From Guillardia theta CCMP2712 (lineage: Eukaryota > Cryptophyceae > Pyrenomonadales > Geminigeraceae), in the NCBI RefSeq assembly GCF_000315625.1, contig NW_005434623.1:344456-381509 (forward strand): a stretch of 37,054 nt of DNA, given 5' to 3'. Made by a program: the position numbers and the translations under genes. Within the stretch, counting starts at the first letter, position 1. The number at the start of each line of letters is the position of its first letter. The notes beneath the pieces were generated by a model, which searched no databases, was not told the DNA's origin, and saw nothing but the letters and a program-made list of their open reading frames with translations. Positions 10,183 to 20,741 of the stretch are shown here, piece by piece.

Positions 10183-11579
10183 ATGATGGTGCGAAGCGTT
10201 TCCTGCTGGTTGCTCATCCTACTGGTAGCCAGGAATGCGGTATCCTTGCATCCCGACGTGTTTCTCGGCAGCGCGAGGCCCGGCGGGGCATGCAGGGCCT
10301 CCACGAGCGTGATGGGGCTAAGAGGAGGAGGAGAGCATGGGGGCCGAAAGGAGGAGCTGACGGAGAGGGAGCTGTATGGTGGTGCCATCAGAATGAAGCT
10401 ACCTGCTACCTTCGACGACATCAGCCGATTCCGTCACGTACCGGACTTCCAGGAGGTCCCCTCCCACTCCTTATCCTCATCCTCCTAGCTGCTCGCTCCC
10501 CTCCTTGCCAGAGGATTCAGTGTGCTCTGAATGCGTATGATGAGGAGGAGAGGAGAATCTTGAGAGGCTGTACACTTGTAGTCCTCGCGTTCCCAATCGC
10601 ATGCGGAGTAACGTCCCTTCATCACCTCTACACGAGTTTGTTGCTTCTGCTTACCTCCTCTCGCATGTCCCACACTCCATATCACATCAGCCTCTCCCGT
10701 TCTGCTCTGTGTTTGACATCCTGCAAACTCAGGTATGGGTGGACAGAAACGCAGAAAGGAGCGTGATTGTAGAACTACTGGAGTATGACGAAGCAACAGA
10801 TAATAGCGAAATTGCAGGTGATTTATGTCGATTCTGGCATGCTCTTGCAAACAGCCATCCCAACCTCCAAATCATCTACCCACCTTTGAAACCTCAAAAA
10901 CCTTCTTGAAACTGTATCCTTGAAACCTTGCCCATCCTGCAGCAAAACTGTTCCGCGAGCTTGCAGAAGCAGACAACGCCACTGACGTCCGCATCATTGC
11001 AACTCGCAATCTGAAGCATCAAGAGGTGCAGAGTAGACTGAGATTGTCCACTACTTGCCACTCACTTATGAACAAGCTCCCTCTCCTATCCAGCGACCTG
11101 CGCTGTCCTCCTTCCTGGGTCACCTACTGGGTTTTGTGCCGCACTGTTGCTCCTTCAGCAGATGATTAGCTGTTGCAGTTGTTAGCTGGAACGCAGAGCA
11201 TCGCCAAGTTCAAGTGACGAGAAATTTGTCCATGTGACGGAACTGACGATGTTTGACAGTAATGCAGGACGAGACCATATCATGACATGCGTGTTTGTAG
11301 CCCGTCTGCCAAATATGCAGGTTGTCGTTCTCCTGGCCCGCATGCAAGAAGCTAGTGACTCATATTGCAGACCGACCTTTCCATCATTTTACACATCACA
11401 ACCAAAGATCCTCCTGGAACCAAAAGTTTGGACGAGGCATCTTTCACAAGTTGTCTTGCCCTGGCAGCTAACAGCTTCACCAGACGATCAGCGAGCACGA
11501 GCACAACATGCGATTGATGGAAGACATGGTCAGAGATCTGAGAGTGACCAACTGGGACTTGTTTGGTGAGCAGGACTAG
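10183..11579 (+). CDS. MOG1: Mog1/RANGRF-family Ran-binding protein with N-terminal signal peptide
   Basis: Mog1 binds Ran GTPase and aids nucleotide release in nuclear transport. Seven exons join in phase: 10183-10455, 10733-10817, 10943-11025, 11179-11213, 11260-11320, 11371-11436 and 11484-11579 (about 232 aa). Family matches in order: RELYGGAIRMKLPATFDDIS and RHVPDFQEV; ERSVIVELLEYDE; AKLFRELAEADNA; LLAGTQSIAKFNN; DHIMTCVFVARLPNMQ; TDLSIILHIT; and the C-terminus MVRDLRVTNWDLFGEQD, like plant MOG1. About 60 extra N-terminal residues begin MMVRSVSCWLLILLVARNAV, a convincing signal peptide (cleavage near AVS/LHP), then an Arg/Ser/Gly-rich stretch before the core. The start is 10183 or 10186. 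The last intron seems to use a GC donor. The leader implies entry to the endomembrane or plastid route. Confidence 0.88.
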
Positions 11580-12124
11580 ATCGACTACTTCCCTCCCTCG
11601 AGCTTGTCTTCCGACTTGCGGAAGCTGGGGTGAAGCCGAGGGGGCCATGGTCAGCATGTGGCGTCGCTGAAAGAACGCTGAAGGAGCAGAGATGACAAGA
11701 ACAGAGCAAGTTCCCTGCAGAGGAAGTTGCACAGGCTGCAGGGAACTTGTACAGCATACAAAGGGGGAGGACAGCGTTTTGGGGGAGAAGGGGGGGGGGA
11801 GTTGTACAGCATTCAAGGAAAGCAGAAAAGTTGCAACACGAGCCAGGTTCATAGCAATCGCACATGGAAGCAGCAAGAACTGGTTTCGCAGGAAAATCAC
11901 TTGTCTTTATTTCTCAGGACGGGAACCCCGTTGATAACATCGTAGCTGAGGAATGAAAGTCGTCAGATGAAATATCGTAGAGTAGGGATTCGAGAAGAAT
12001 TTTGTGTTGAGCGTTTCGGTGGTGGTCGGGGGAGAGGTGGAGTGCTTTTTGAGTGATACACGAGGGGATAGCAGAAGGAGAGGGAGAGAGAGGAGTATAT
12101 GGGGAGGAGGAGGAGGAACATGTT
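11580..12124. other. Intergenic between convergent genes
   Basis: Between the stops of Mog1 (+) and the 12.1-12.9 kb gene (-). The word TTGTACAGCAT occurs twice, about 60 bp apart (near 11740-11810), beside G-runs. No gene is supported. Confidence 0.5.
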
Positions 12125-12876
12125 TCACCTTCTTCCTGGCAGAAGGAATCTGAAGATGTTGCCATCTACTAGTCTGAGCACGCGCCTGCACGGAGATCAG
12201 GATCAACGAGGAGGAGGGTGCGTCCGGAGAGGAGCACCTTGCTCGTCGACCAACGCTAGAAGGATTGATAAGGGTCTCGCGCGCAAACCTGATGTATGCG
12301 CACCTGCACACTGTAAGGCAATGATACATGGAAACTTAGATCATACCTGTTGTACGTCTCAGCGTATTGGAGGGTCACACCGAGGAAGAAGATGGCGCAG
12401 CCAACTTTGAAGAGGGGAGAAGAAATCTGCAGATTCAACGTGTAACCATCTTGACATGCTGCACATAAAGTAAGATCCACCGCGACGGCCTCGTGGTTGG
12501 ACCCATAGTATATGGCGGCCGACGTAGTGATGATGACAGATCCCAGAATGAAGGAGTTCCTTTGAAGCTTCTGCAGCTCCTCCTCCCTCTTCTTCGATGC
12601 ACTGGATGTAGGAGAGGTGCATTGAGCCTCCTCGATTGACTCCAGAGGGGCGACCTGCAGTGCAGTCCGGTAGCTAGCGGGTTTGTGGGTCAAAGACCCA
12701 GCTTTCACTGAGAATGGGGAGGGAGATAACAGAGCGGTGGAGAAGGAGGAGGAGGAGGAGATACTGGCAGGATGATAGGCAAGAAGGGAGGAGGATGGGG
12801 AGGTCAGGAAGCAAGAGACTTCGGTCCCTCCCATCGCCAGCATCGCCATAAAAACAGCCCAGCGCTGCATTTTCAC
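12125..12876 (-). CDS. Plastid-targeted two-TM protein of unknown function
   Basis: Exon 1 (12347-12876) begins MKMQRWAVFMAMLAMGGTEV, a signal peptide, and the next residues SC/FLTSPSSS put Phe just after the likely cleavage site. That is the cryptophyte plastid-import signature, followed by a Ser-rich transit peptide to about residue 60. After a coiled segment (KKREEELQKLQR) come two membrane spans, SFILGSVIITTSAAIYY (about 110-127) and VGCAIFFLGVTL (about 157-170), with CAAC between. The donor at 12346 leads to a last exon 12125-12185 (RVLRLVDGNIFRFLLPGRR-stop). A 15-nt microexon at 12289-12303 fits both splice sites and frame, so it may be included or skipped. No family was recognised. The product probably sits in a plastid membrane. 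Confidence 0.7.
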
Positions 12877-13452
12877 GCTACTACCCTTCTGTCCTCACTA
12901 CCCTTCTTATTATTAATTCACCGGTGCTTTTACCACATTATAAATATCAAAGTACCGGTCATTTTGAAAGCATTTACACTCTCCACCCTACCTTTCTACC
13001 CACCCTACCCTGAAAGAGAAAACTCGAACCAACCGGAGCGCCCCGGGGCCCCGGGCCATGGTGGCACCGATTTGGAACTTCCGAACCTGTCAAAGTAGTC
13101 ATGCCGACCGTGACAGACTCTCGGAGCTACTCAGTCCTAGCCCTAGCCAGTAGCGTGATGCTCAAGACTGGACTGAGACCTGCTTGCCTGACAGACCTGA
13201 GGACAGATGACGATCGAAGGAGCAGGAGTTCCGTTGTTGTTGGGGTCAACCTTTAGTAAGGCAAATGATGTTAGAAGAGGCGAGATGATCTCGCAGGAGA
13301 CACTCGCCCATAATGATATCGTTTACGGTGATAGAGTGTGGTTGAGATGTGAAAAAATATGGCGGGCAAGAGGATGAGAACTGCGAGATCAATTCCCAAT
13401 TCCGGTTTCAAGCCACTGCAAGCATACAGAAACACTCGGACATGCTGATACA
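12877..13452. other. Intergenic between divergent genes
   Basis: Separates the plastid-protein gene (-) and the PDZ gene (+). A TATAAAT-like word lies at about 12939. A short GC-rich patch (GCGCCCCGGGGCCCCGGG, about 13038-13055) resembles the GC-rich elements in composition only. Confidence 0.45.
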
Positions 13453-15895
13453 ATGCAGGCCACTCAAAAGGTCTCGCTGCCTTGCGAGTCAGCAGAAATG
13501 GATCTAACAGCAGGTGTTCCTGTAAAGTTGTTACGTCGAAGCGATCTGACCTGACACATCCACCAAGAATCGTGCGGGATCGGCGTCCGCCTCAAGTACA
13601 ACGAGGATGGCGTCCTGGTCGTGCATAGCGTTCGCGAGGCTTGACTCTCCCTTGTGATACTGTAGGATGAGTTGCTTCACAGGATGGGCCTGCAGCGAAG
13701 GCGGGAGTACAGGCGGGGGACAAGTTGTTGAAAGTTCAAGAAAGAGATGCTAAGGTTCGTTGAGATCGTGTTCGGAAGGGACGATCAGCTGCTCATTCTT
13801 GAGAAAGACGATGGATTGCGAGCAAGTCACAAGCTTCATCTGTGGGCCGAGAGGGCAGAGTTTCAACATTCTCACTATGGTTGCGATGTGTCTGACGGTG
13901 GTCTCTCGCAGGACAAGCGTCAAGCTGGATGTTCTCAGGCAACATCAAGTCCTGACATTCCGAGTACGATCTCTGACCCCTTCTCCTTCTCGGATGTGCT
14001 CGTCTTCCTCGCCCATCGCTAACTTGAAGAGCTGCCAGCTTACCCGAGAATATATCGACATCTCAACCAACTCCTCTTCCCTCACTGGTTGACTCCTTTC
14101 GGTTTTCGCTGGCAGACTTGTCGTTGTTTACAGCAAGCAACAGGGCACGGGCATGTGGAGGCGAGTGCTGACGGTATTTCCACCGGTTAGAGCTCCAAGG
14201 TCCCAGTCCGTGGACGTGAATTCTTGTGTGCAGAGGAATATCTCCAATCCACCACGACCGTCGTAGAAAGCATGCGAAAGTGGGAACAAACACTCGTTCT
14301 GAGCTATTCAGAATTTCACTTTTCTCCAGAAAAATCCACGAGCTGAAAAGGGATCTTCAAGACACGAACATTGCCCTCCTGGAAAGTCAGGTGCTAAGGC
14401 CGTTTGCTTTCCGCCTACCTTGTGATGCAACGGGCAGGAACGAGAAAAGCTTCATATAGAAAAGCTTCAGCAGTCAAGAGTGAGAGCTATGCTGGCAAAA
14501 CGCGGCATCTATCCCTTACCTGCTCCCTTCAGGCTCAGCATGATTGTGAAACGTTCGGGCTGAAGAACGCTGTAGAGGAGCTGGAGGTACATTTCTTGAC
14601 AGCTCGTGGCCATGTACCTTGAGCATGGAAGGTGCCAGATGAGATTGAGAGAGTCTAAGATCAAGATAACTGCACTCGAGTCGCAGGTGCAAATGATGCA
14701 ACACCTGATTGTACGTTTACCTGTGATCATCTTTGTTGTGGGTAGCTCTTCAAGGATTCTAAGGACCATGCTGTTGAAATCTACGAAAAAGACATTCAAA
14801 TAGGAAACTTGCTTCGACAGAATGAAAGCCTTCAGTCAGGTTTTGAACTTGTCAACAGAGATTTCGTTTTTCAGAGCAAATTACAGAGCTGAAGTTTGAA
14901 AAGGAAAAAGCAAGACAAGCTGAAAGAGATTGCATCAAGGTCAGAAAACTGAAAGATTATCATATCATCGGTATCTGATGGTTTTGACCTCGACTCGTCT
15001 CAAATCAGAATGCCATTGCACTCAAAGAGGTAAGTCTAGCAGAGGTGTCTGTTCTCGGGGACTCAAGGTCGTCCAAGTACCGTCATTCTTCTTCGGGAGA
15101 GTTTGATGCTCGAAATGGCATGGGTGTGTGGAAAAAACGTCAAATCAGCAGCTGTCAATTCTAAAGCTGCATTTTGACAGAGCTGAGCAAACTGCGCAAG
15201 CAAGTTGAGTTTTTGACGTACTGCTCCATGTGATGGTCAGCATGTTATGTGTCCTCACCCTGTTCTACAGCTTGGAGCTCGAGAGGAGCAAGATGAGCTC
15301 AGGATCAAGTCCAAGTACATGTGTCTCGCTCTTTGCGATATATCTCATGAGCTCTGTCAGCTCATAACAACAACACTTCCCTTCTCCGCGCAACCCTCAG
15401 CCCTATTGAGAGTGCTGAAAAGGTCTTCAGTCCTTATCGCCGACCTGAACGCTTCTCAACGCGTTTGGCAGGACAAGTCGTCGATACAGTTGCCTCATCC
15501 TCACGCGTTGGAGGCATCGCGGAGTAACACCTGAACGGTTGTGCTGACTTTTTGCTAACGTCACCGATAGGCTCTGCTGGCACACCAAGTTCCAAGTACC
15601 GCGCAGCTTCTTCTCTTCTCTTCCGCTCACTGTTTGTTGTTCTCACCGCAGATCAGATGAGGAAGTGGAACTGCAGAAGAAATCAGAGGCGCTTGAGAAG
15701 CAGAACTCCACACTAGCAAAACACATTGCCATTTGCGCATTGGTGATCTTCAAGTTGCCTCAAATTGTCCTTATGTGGTCCTGATGCAAGATGCTGCAGG
15801 AGCGTCGGCAACTTGAGATCGCGGTGGAAGAGCAGACGAAGCGAAAGTCTCCGCTTGGACTCCTTACAGAGGCTCTCAGCTCTTTTGGGATTTGA
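13453..15895 (+). CDS. PDZ-domain protein with long coiled coil
   Basis: Exon 1 (13453-13513) encodes MQATQKVSLPCESAEMDLTA. It joins in phase to 13568-13629 (ESCGIGVRLKYNEDGVLVVH) and 13683-13754 (DGPAAKAGVQAGDKLLKVQE). This is a clear PDZ domain: GIGV carboxylate-binding loop, then GPAAKAGVQAGDKLL. It continues from about 13823 with FICGPRGQSFNIL and SVKLDVLRQHQVLTF. Many short exons then encode coiled coil, e.g. KIHELKRDLQDTNIALLESQ (about 14330-14390), MRLRESKIKITALESQ, EIYEKDIQIGNLLRQNESLQ, EQITELKFEKEKARQAERD, ELSKLRKQVEFL and QKKSEALEKQNSTLAKHIA. The end is SPLGLLTEALSSFGI-stop at 15893-15895. Several middle exon joins are unresolved. It is probably a cytoplasmic scaffold; the partner is unknown. 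Confidence 0.75.
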
Positions 15896-17316
15896 CCCCG
15901 GACGCGACTTACACTAAGTTACGGGCGCCTGAGTTAGGCTCCGAGGCTCAGGCCGCACTGGGGGCTCCCGGCTCGGAGGGAGGTCACCAGTGGTGTAGCC
16001 TGGGCGAGTACAGTTATTAATGATAGTGACTTACTAACTAACTATATTGACGTATCCGATCAGTGTAGAGTCACGTTGCAACTCACTGACGTTCGGAGTC
16101 AAAGACCGTGATCGGATCGGACGACGGGTCACCGGGTAGCCACCCCCCCGGGCCGCGGGCCAGCGGCCGCCGGGCAGCCTGGCAGCGGGGCCGCGTTGCA
16201 AGTTGGGCCCGGCCCGGATCGGACCGGGACTCGGACCCGGACAAAGGACTCCCGGCGAGCCTGGAGGGCCGAGAGCTTTCACTGAGTCAAGATCTCACAG
16301 GAAAGCCTTGAACTTGCCAGTTGAAGTCACTAGCTAGGGAAGGCCGGGTCGGATGCCCTATACCGCCACTTCTGATAACACTTGAACCGTTACAAAATCC
16401 GTTATGTCGCTAGGTTTGACCAGTCTTCTCATCACTACTGATCAGAAGTTTGAGTCAGGGTAGTTCCTGTGGCACTACCGGTAGTACTCTCATGCTAACC
16501 AGGGGTCACCTAGGACCTCCCGAGTCTGCCCTTCAATGGGGCTCCTGCTTGGGCTAACCAACGGTGGTATGGTAGGGGTTCATCAGTGTTGATTACCAGG
16601 GGTGGGAGTGATAGAAATACCTGGTTCCGCCGTACTTCCAACGATCACAGGGTGGGGTAGTGAAGAGTGCCAGGGGTAGAGTGCTAGAGTGGTGTAGCCT
16701 GGGGGGGGTGGAGGGGTGGGGGGGTTGGGAAAGGCGGGGAAGATGCGTACGTCAGCGCTGTGACGCGGAGGAGGAGGGAGGGTAGAAAGGAGGGAGGGAG
16801 AGGGAAGAGCGACAAAGAGGTAGAGAGAGAGAGAAGAGACAAGAGAGAGATGAAGTTTGAATGATGAAAGCTAGAGTCGTGGAGATATCATGAGAGATTG
16901 AAAGGTCTCAGGAGTTGGCAAGAGCCATTGAAATATTTTCAAATTGATGGATTGCTGCAATGATAGATGGGTACGGCAATAATCATTCTTCCAGAAGGAA
17001 AGATATGCTGGCATGCTGAATAGCAATTCTCAAATGCGAGAAAGCTTAAATTTAAACACAGCTTTCCTTTGATGGGAATTAATCGATTCAATTTATTTGC
17101 ATGACTCTACAAAATGATACGTCCTGCCAAATCCAGCCTAAAATCAAGTGAATGCATGTAGATATTGTACAGGAGCAAACGTTATAAGACATTTCATCGC
17201 AAGATTTTGCTATGACGATGGAAACGATACCTCAGCTAAAATATAAAATTCCTCACTCACCTAACAGCAAAACTAAGTCCCATACTGAGCAAAAGAATAC
17301 TGATTGCTTCTTGCAG
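15896..17316. other. Long intergenic region with GC-rich element and short direct repeats
   Basis: 1.4 kb with no supported gene. It contains GC-rich element copy B (16105-16262). It also has an exact 16-nt direct repeat AGTGGTGTAGCCTGGG at 15989-16004 and 16688-16703, several CCAGGGGT words, and a G/A-rich tract at 16765-16850. The 3' part (17040-17270) is AT-rich and precedes the actin gene, so it is the likely promoter. Confidence 0.55.
16105..16262. repeat. GC-rich dispersed element, copy B
   Basis: Colinear with the element at 3567-3780 but in opposite orientation. Read on the plus strand it runs ACGGGTCACCGGG, GGCCGCGGGCC, GCGGCCGCCGGGC, then CCCGGCCCGGATCGGA (16208-16223). The last word is the exact reverse complement of 3638-3653. 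No coding frame is supported. Confidence 0.55.
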
Positions 17317-19164
17317 ATGTCAGGATCTGAATCTGAAGGTGAAAATGAAGAAGTCGGAAGGCCAGTGGTAAGCGGATACAAGAGATAAGGTCTGCCAACC
17401 TGATTTGTTTCGTTTTCAAGGTCATCGACAATGGAACCGGGAGAATCAAAGCTGGATATGCAGACGATGAAGCTCCTCGAGTCGTATTTCCCAATGTGAT
17501 TGGAAGGCCCAAGCAGAAAGGTTGTTGTGCCCTTGCTTGCTTGCCCATCTCATCTACTGCACAGGGGTGATGGTGGGAGCCGGACAATCCAACGCCTACT
17601 ACGGAGACGAGGCGATGGGCAAGCGAGGCATCCTGACGCTCAAATACCCGATAGAGGTGAGCGAAGAGCCTCACAGCTGCTCGGCTGACTCGTCGGCGTA
17701 GCATGGCGTCGTAAGCAACTGGGATGATATGGAAAAGATCTGGTGGGACTCACTTGGCCGTGCCTCCCCCCTGCTTACTCCCTGACAGGAGACATACCAT
17801 CTACAACGAGCTCCGCGTCTTGCCCGACGAGCATCCCATCCTAGTCACTGAGGCACCGCTCAACCCTAAGGTCAACCGCGAGAAGGTATCAGCAGCCATG
17901 ACATCATGACAAGCCCGGGTGATGTCCTCCTGCAGATGTGCGAGATTTTCTTCGAGACCTTCAACGTCCCTGCATTTTATGTTGCAGTACAAGCAGTGAT
18001 GTCCCTCTATTCCTCAGGGAGGACAACAGGCATCGTGAGTGATGTTTTTTGCTCCATTGTGAGGCTTTCTGATTTTGTTTTGCATGTTTGTTCAGGTCTT
18101 TGACTCTGGTGACGGTGTCTCCCACACTGTTCCTATCTATGAAGGATACGCACTCCCCCATGCAATCTTGAGGCTTGACCTTGCTGGGCGTGATCTTACC
18201 GAATACATGTGCAAGCTGCTGTCTGAGAGGTTGATCGCGACGATGCTTGTACTCATCGTTGAGGTCCACCTTGCAGAGGATACAGCTTCACAACATCCGC
18301 AGAGAAGGAAATTGCCAGGGACATCAAAGAGAAGCTGTGTTATGTGAGATTGCATGCCTCGAGGGTTTGTGTGATCACCCATATTGCACTTCAGGTTGCT
18401 CTGGATTTCGAAGAAGAGATGAAGAAAGCAGCAACCTCTAATGATTGCGAAGTCTCATATGAGATGCCCGATGGACAGGTCAAGCCCTATTGCTGCTCTA
18501 CTTCTGCGGATCTTATGCGTGTGTTACAGGTCATCACGATCGGAAACGAGAGGTTCCGGTGCCCCGAAGCCTTGTTCAACCCGGCTGTACGCAAGGCAAT
18601 GGAACATGCGGGGTATTCTTATAATTTCCAGGTCCTCGGCCTAGAAGCCAGCGGGATCCACGAAATGACTTACAATAGGTGATGTCTCTCCTGCGGCATA
18701 TGATTCTCTGCCGCCTTACCTTGCTTATCAGCATCATGAAGTGCGATGTCGACATCAGGAAGGACTTGTACTCCAACATCGTTATCTCAGGTTTAGCTTG
18801 CTTCTCTGCCACTGTGACTCTGATGTGAGACCGTAGGCGGCACAACCATGTACAAAGGCTTGCCTGAAAGGATGCAGAAGGAGATCACCAACATGGCTCC
18901 TCCTACAATGAAGGTTTGAGCCAAACAATGTCCTGGCAGGCTGAGGCTCATCCGCCTATCTCTTAACAGGTCAAGACTGTCGCTCCAGAGGAGCGTCAGT
19001 ACTCCGTGTTTGTTGGCGCAGCGATCCTCGCTTCCTTGACCACGTGAGAGTTTAGCAGCAAAGTAGGCTCCTGTCTGACTCTGACCAGGTTCCAACAAAT
19101 GTGGATCAGCATAGATGAGTACAAGGACAGCGGGAAAGCCGTGGTACATCGGAAGTGCTTCTGA
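17317..19164 (+). CDS. Actin
   Basis: A full-length actin of about 380 aa in about 14 exons with short introns (45-60 nt). Start exon 17317-17367 encodes the acidic [17 protein letters not shown]. The next exon (from 17421) gives [20 protein letters not shown], phosphate loop 1. Then come [17 protein letters not shown] (D-loop), [60 protein letters not shown] (loop 2), [72 protein letters not shown], and [20 protein letters not shown]. Both phosphate loops are intact. Odd points are an N-terminus longer and more acidic than usual, GYADDEAP in place of GFAGDDAP, and Phe for the conserved Trp in YSVWIG. It is divergent but clearly actin, not an Arp. The stop is at 19162-19164. Confidence 0.95.
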
Positions 19165-19491
19165 AGTGGAGGAAACGTTTGTTTAGCAATCGACAGATTT
19201 ATCTATTTTACAGTGAGGTATTGAGACATCAACACAGTGCAAAAGAATAAAAGAGAGGATGGCAATGAAGCTCGAGCACACGCAGATCATTCAGGTACTT
19301 GGGAGACCTTGCTGAACACCTGGTGGAATTTCATATCTTTGGGCTCCAACGTCTGAGGTATCGGGTGAGAAGTTATAGCCGACTTAGAGAGGCCTGACCT
19401 GAGAAGAGGGGATATATCCTGAGTAGTGGAACTCGTCGGGTGAAAGATACAGGAACCTGCTCGCGAATGTTTAGGAAATACTCACAACATC
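19165..19491. other. Short intergenic between convergent genes
   Basis: Lies between the actin stop and the bHLH-PAS stop. It holds AATAAAAGAG at about 19246, a possible actin polyadenylation signal. No gene is seen. A downstream exon of the bHLH-PAS gene could lie here if the donor-like CACAGCAG/GTGCCC near 19552 is used. Confidence 0.45.
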
Positions 19492-20741
19492 TCACGAGAT
19501 AAAGTTGCTGATAGAGAATGAAAGGAGGAAGGTACACGAAGGGAAAGGGCACCTGCTGTGGCAGCACTCGAGACGATTGCCGTTCTCCTTGAGCTTGAGC
19601 TCGAGGATTCGAAATTCATCATCGCAGCAGTCAAAGTCAAGTTCCCATGCCGTGAAGGACCCTGAGGACCCATCGGCTACCATGGCGAAGTTGTTGGAGA
19701 AGTTTATGTCCAGAGCCAGCTGCCAGTCTGTTGCATGCGAGCCAAAGAGGACGGGAAGTTTCAGACGGAAGTAAATCTGCAAGGAAATCTCGGAGCTCGA
19801 TCTGTGTGTCACCCGGCACCACAACTGGATCATGCGAAGGACGACGCCGGATCGTCGAATGATCTTCATCTCATGCAGTAGTTGATCGACAAGATCTGAT
19901 TTCTGGTGGAGACTGAGGAAATGGGCGATGGTCCCGTACCATCCCACACACGTCGATCCTAAGGAAGAGGATAACAGACTGCAGATCTCTAGCGGGCAGC
20001 TCGAGGAGCAAATCTCCTCGAACTGAAAACACCTCTCAAAGTCACCGCCTCGCCTGCTCCCTCCCCCCAGCGGTGGAGACCTGGGCAAGCACAGAGAAGT
20101 GCATGGTTCTATGAAGATGAAGCCTCTCTTGCTATCTGCTGCTGAGCAGAAGAGCGAGCATCTGCTGCCACAGAACCCTCCGTTCCCCGAGAACCGCAGG
20201 ATTTCTGTCTCCATCCAGAACCTTCCATCTTGATGATCCAGCATGCGGAGGAGGGCAGTGATCCTCCCCTGCTCCATAGGGTGGATGAGGTGCAGGAGGC
20301 TGTAGCCCTGTGGTCCCTTGAAAGGCAGCTTTCCTAGAAAGCGGAGCATGCCGTCGTTCGCATCTTCCACCCGCAGAGTGCTCCTGTCGAAGACCAGCAT
20401 GCTTTCTGTCCTGCACGACAACATCCCTCGCCGGATGGTCTCATTTCTCAGTGCTGCCTCCGGTTCTCTCGTCGTCCGCGGCTCCTGGCAACGATGTCAG
20501 CAGCTCCCCAACTCAACGAGACACAACTCCATACCTTCTTCACGTGCTTTACAGGAGACATGAGCGACTTCGTGTAGCTTACAAGGTCATGCAGCAACTG
20601 GGTCACGGTCCTCCCTGACCGAAGTTTCCCACCGTCTGGCTCCGAGTACACCGGCACCAGCTCGTCCAGTGTCACATGCAGGAGCCTCGTTCGGCTCCTT
20701 TGTGCTCGTTTTCGCAGGGGCTTTCTTTCTTTCCTGGTCAT
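19492..20741 (-). CDS. bHLH-PAS transcription factor
   Basis: Two exons, 20535-20741 and 19492-20484, join in phase over a 50-nt intron (GTATGG..TTGCCAG), giving 399 aa. Exon 1: MTRKERKPLRKRAQRSRTRL is a basic stretch, then LLHVTLDELVPVYSEPDGGK and RSGRTVTQLLHDLVSYTKSL. This is helix 1, loop with conserved Lys, and helix 2 of a bHLH domain. Exon 2: from about residue 90, RTESMLVFDRSTLRVEDAND, MLRFLGKLPFKGPQGYSLLH, LIHPMEQGRI and FWMETEILRFSGNGG form a PAS fold. The C-terminal 200 residues match nothing I know. The E-box-contacting Glu of the basic region seems replaced (AQRSR for ERRRR). Start: ATG at 20741, or in-frame ATG at 20825. Light or clock roles are known for algal bHLH-PAS such as diatom RITMO1; here that is inference. 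Confidence 0.75.
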
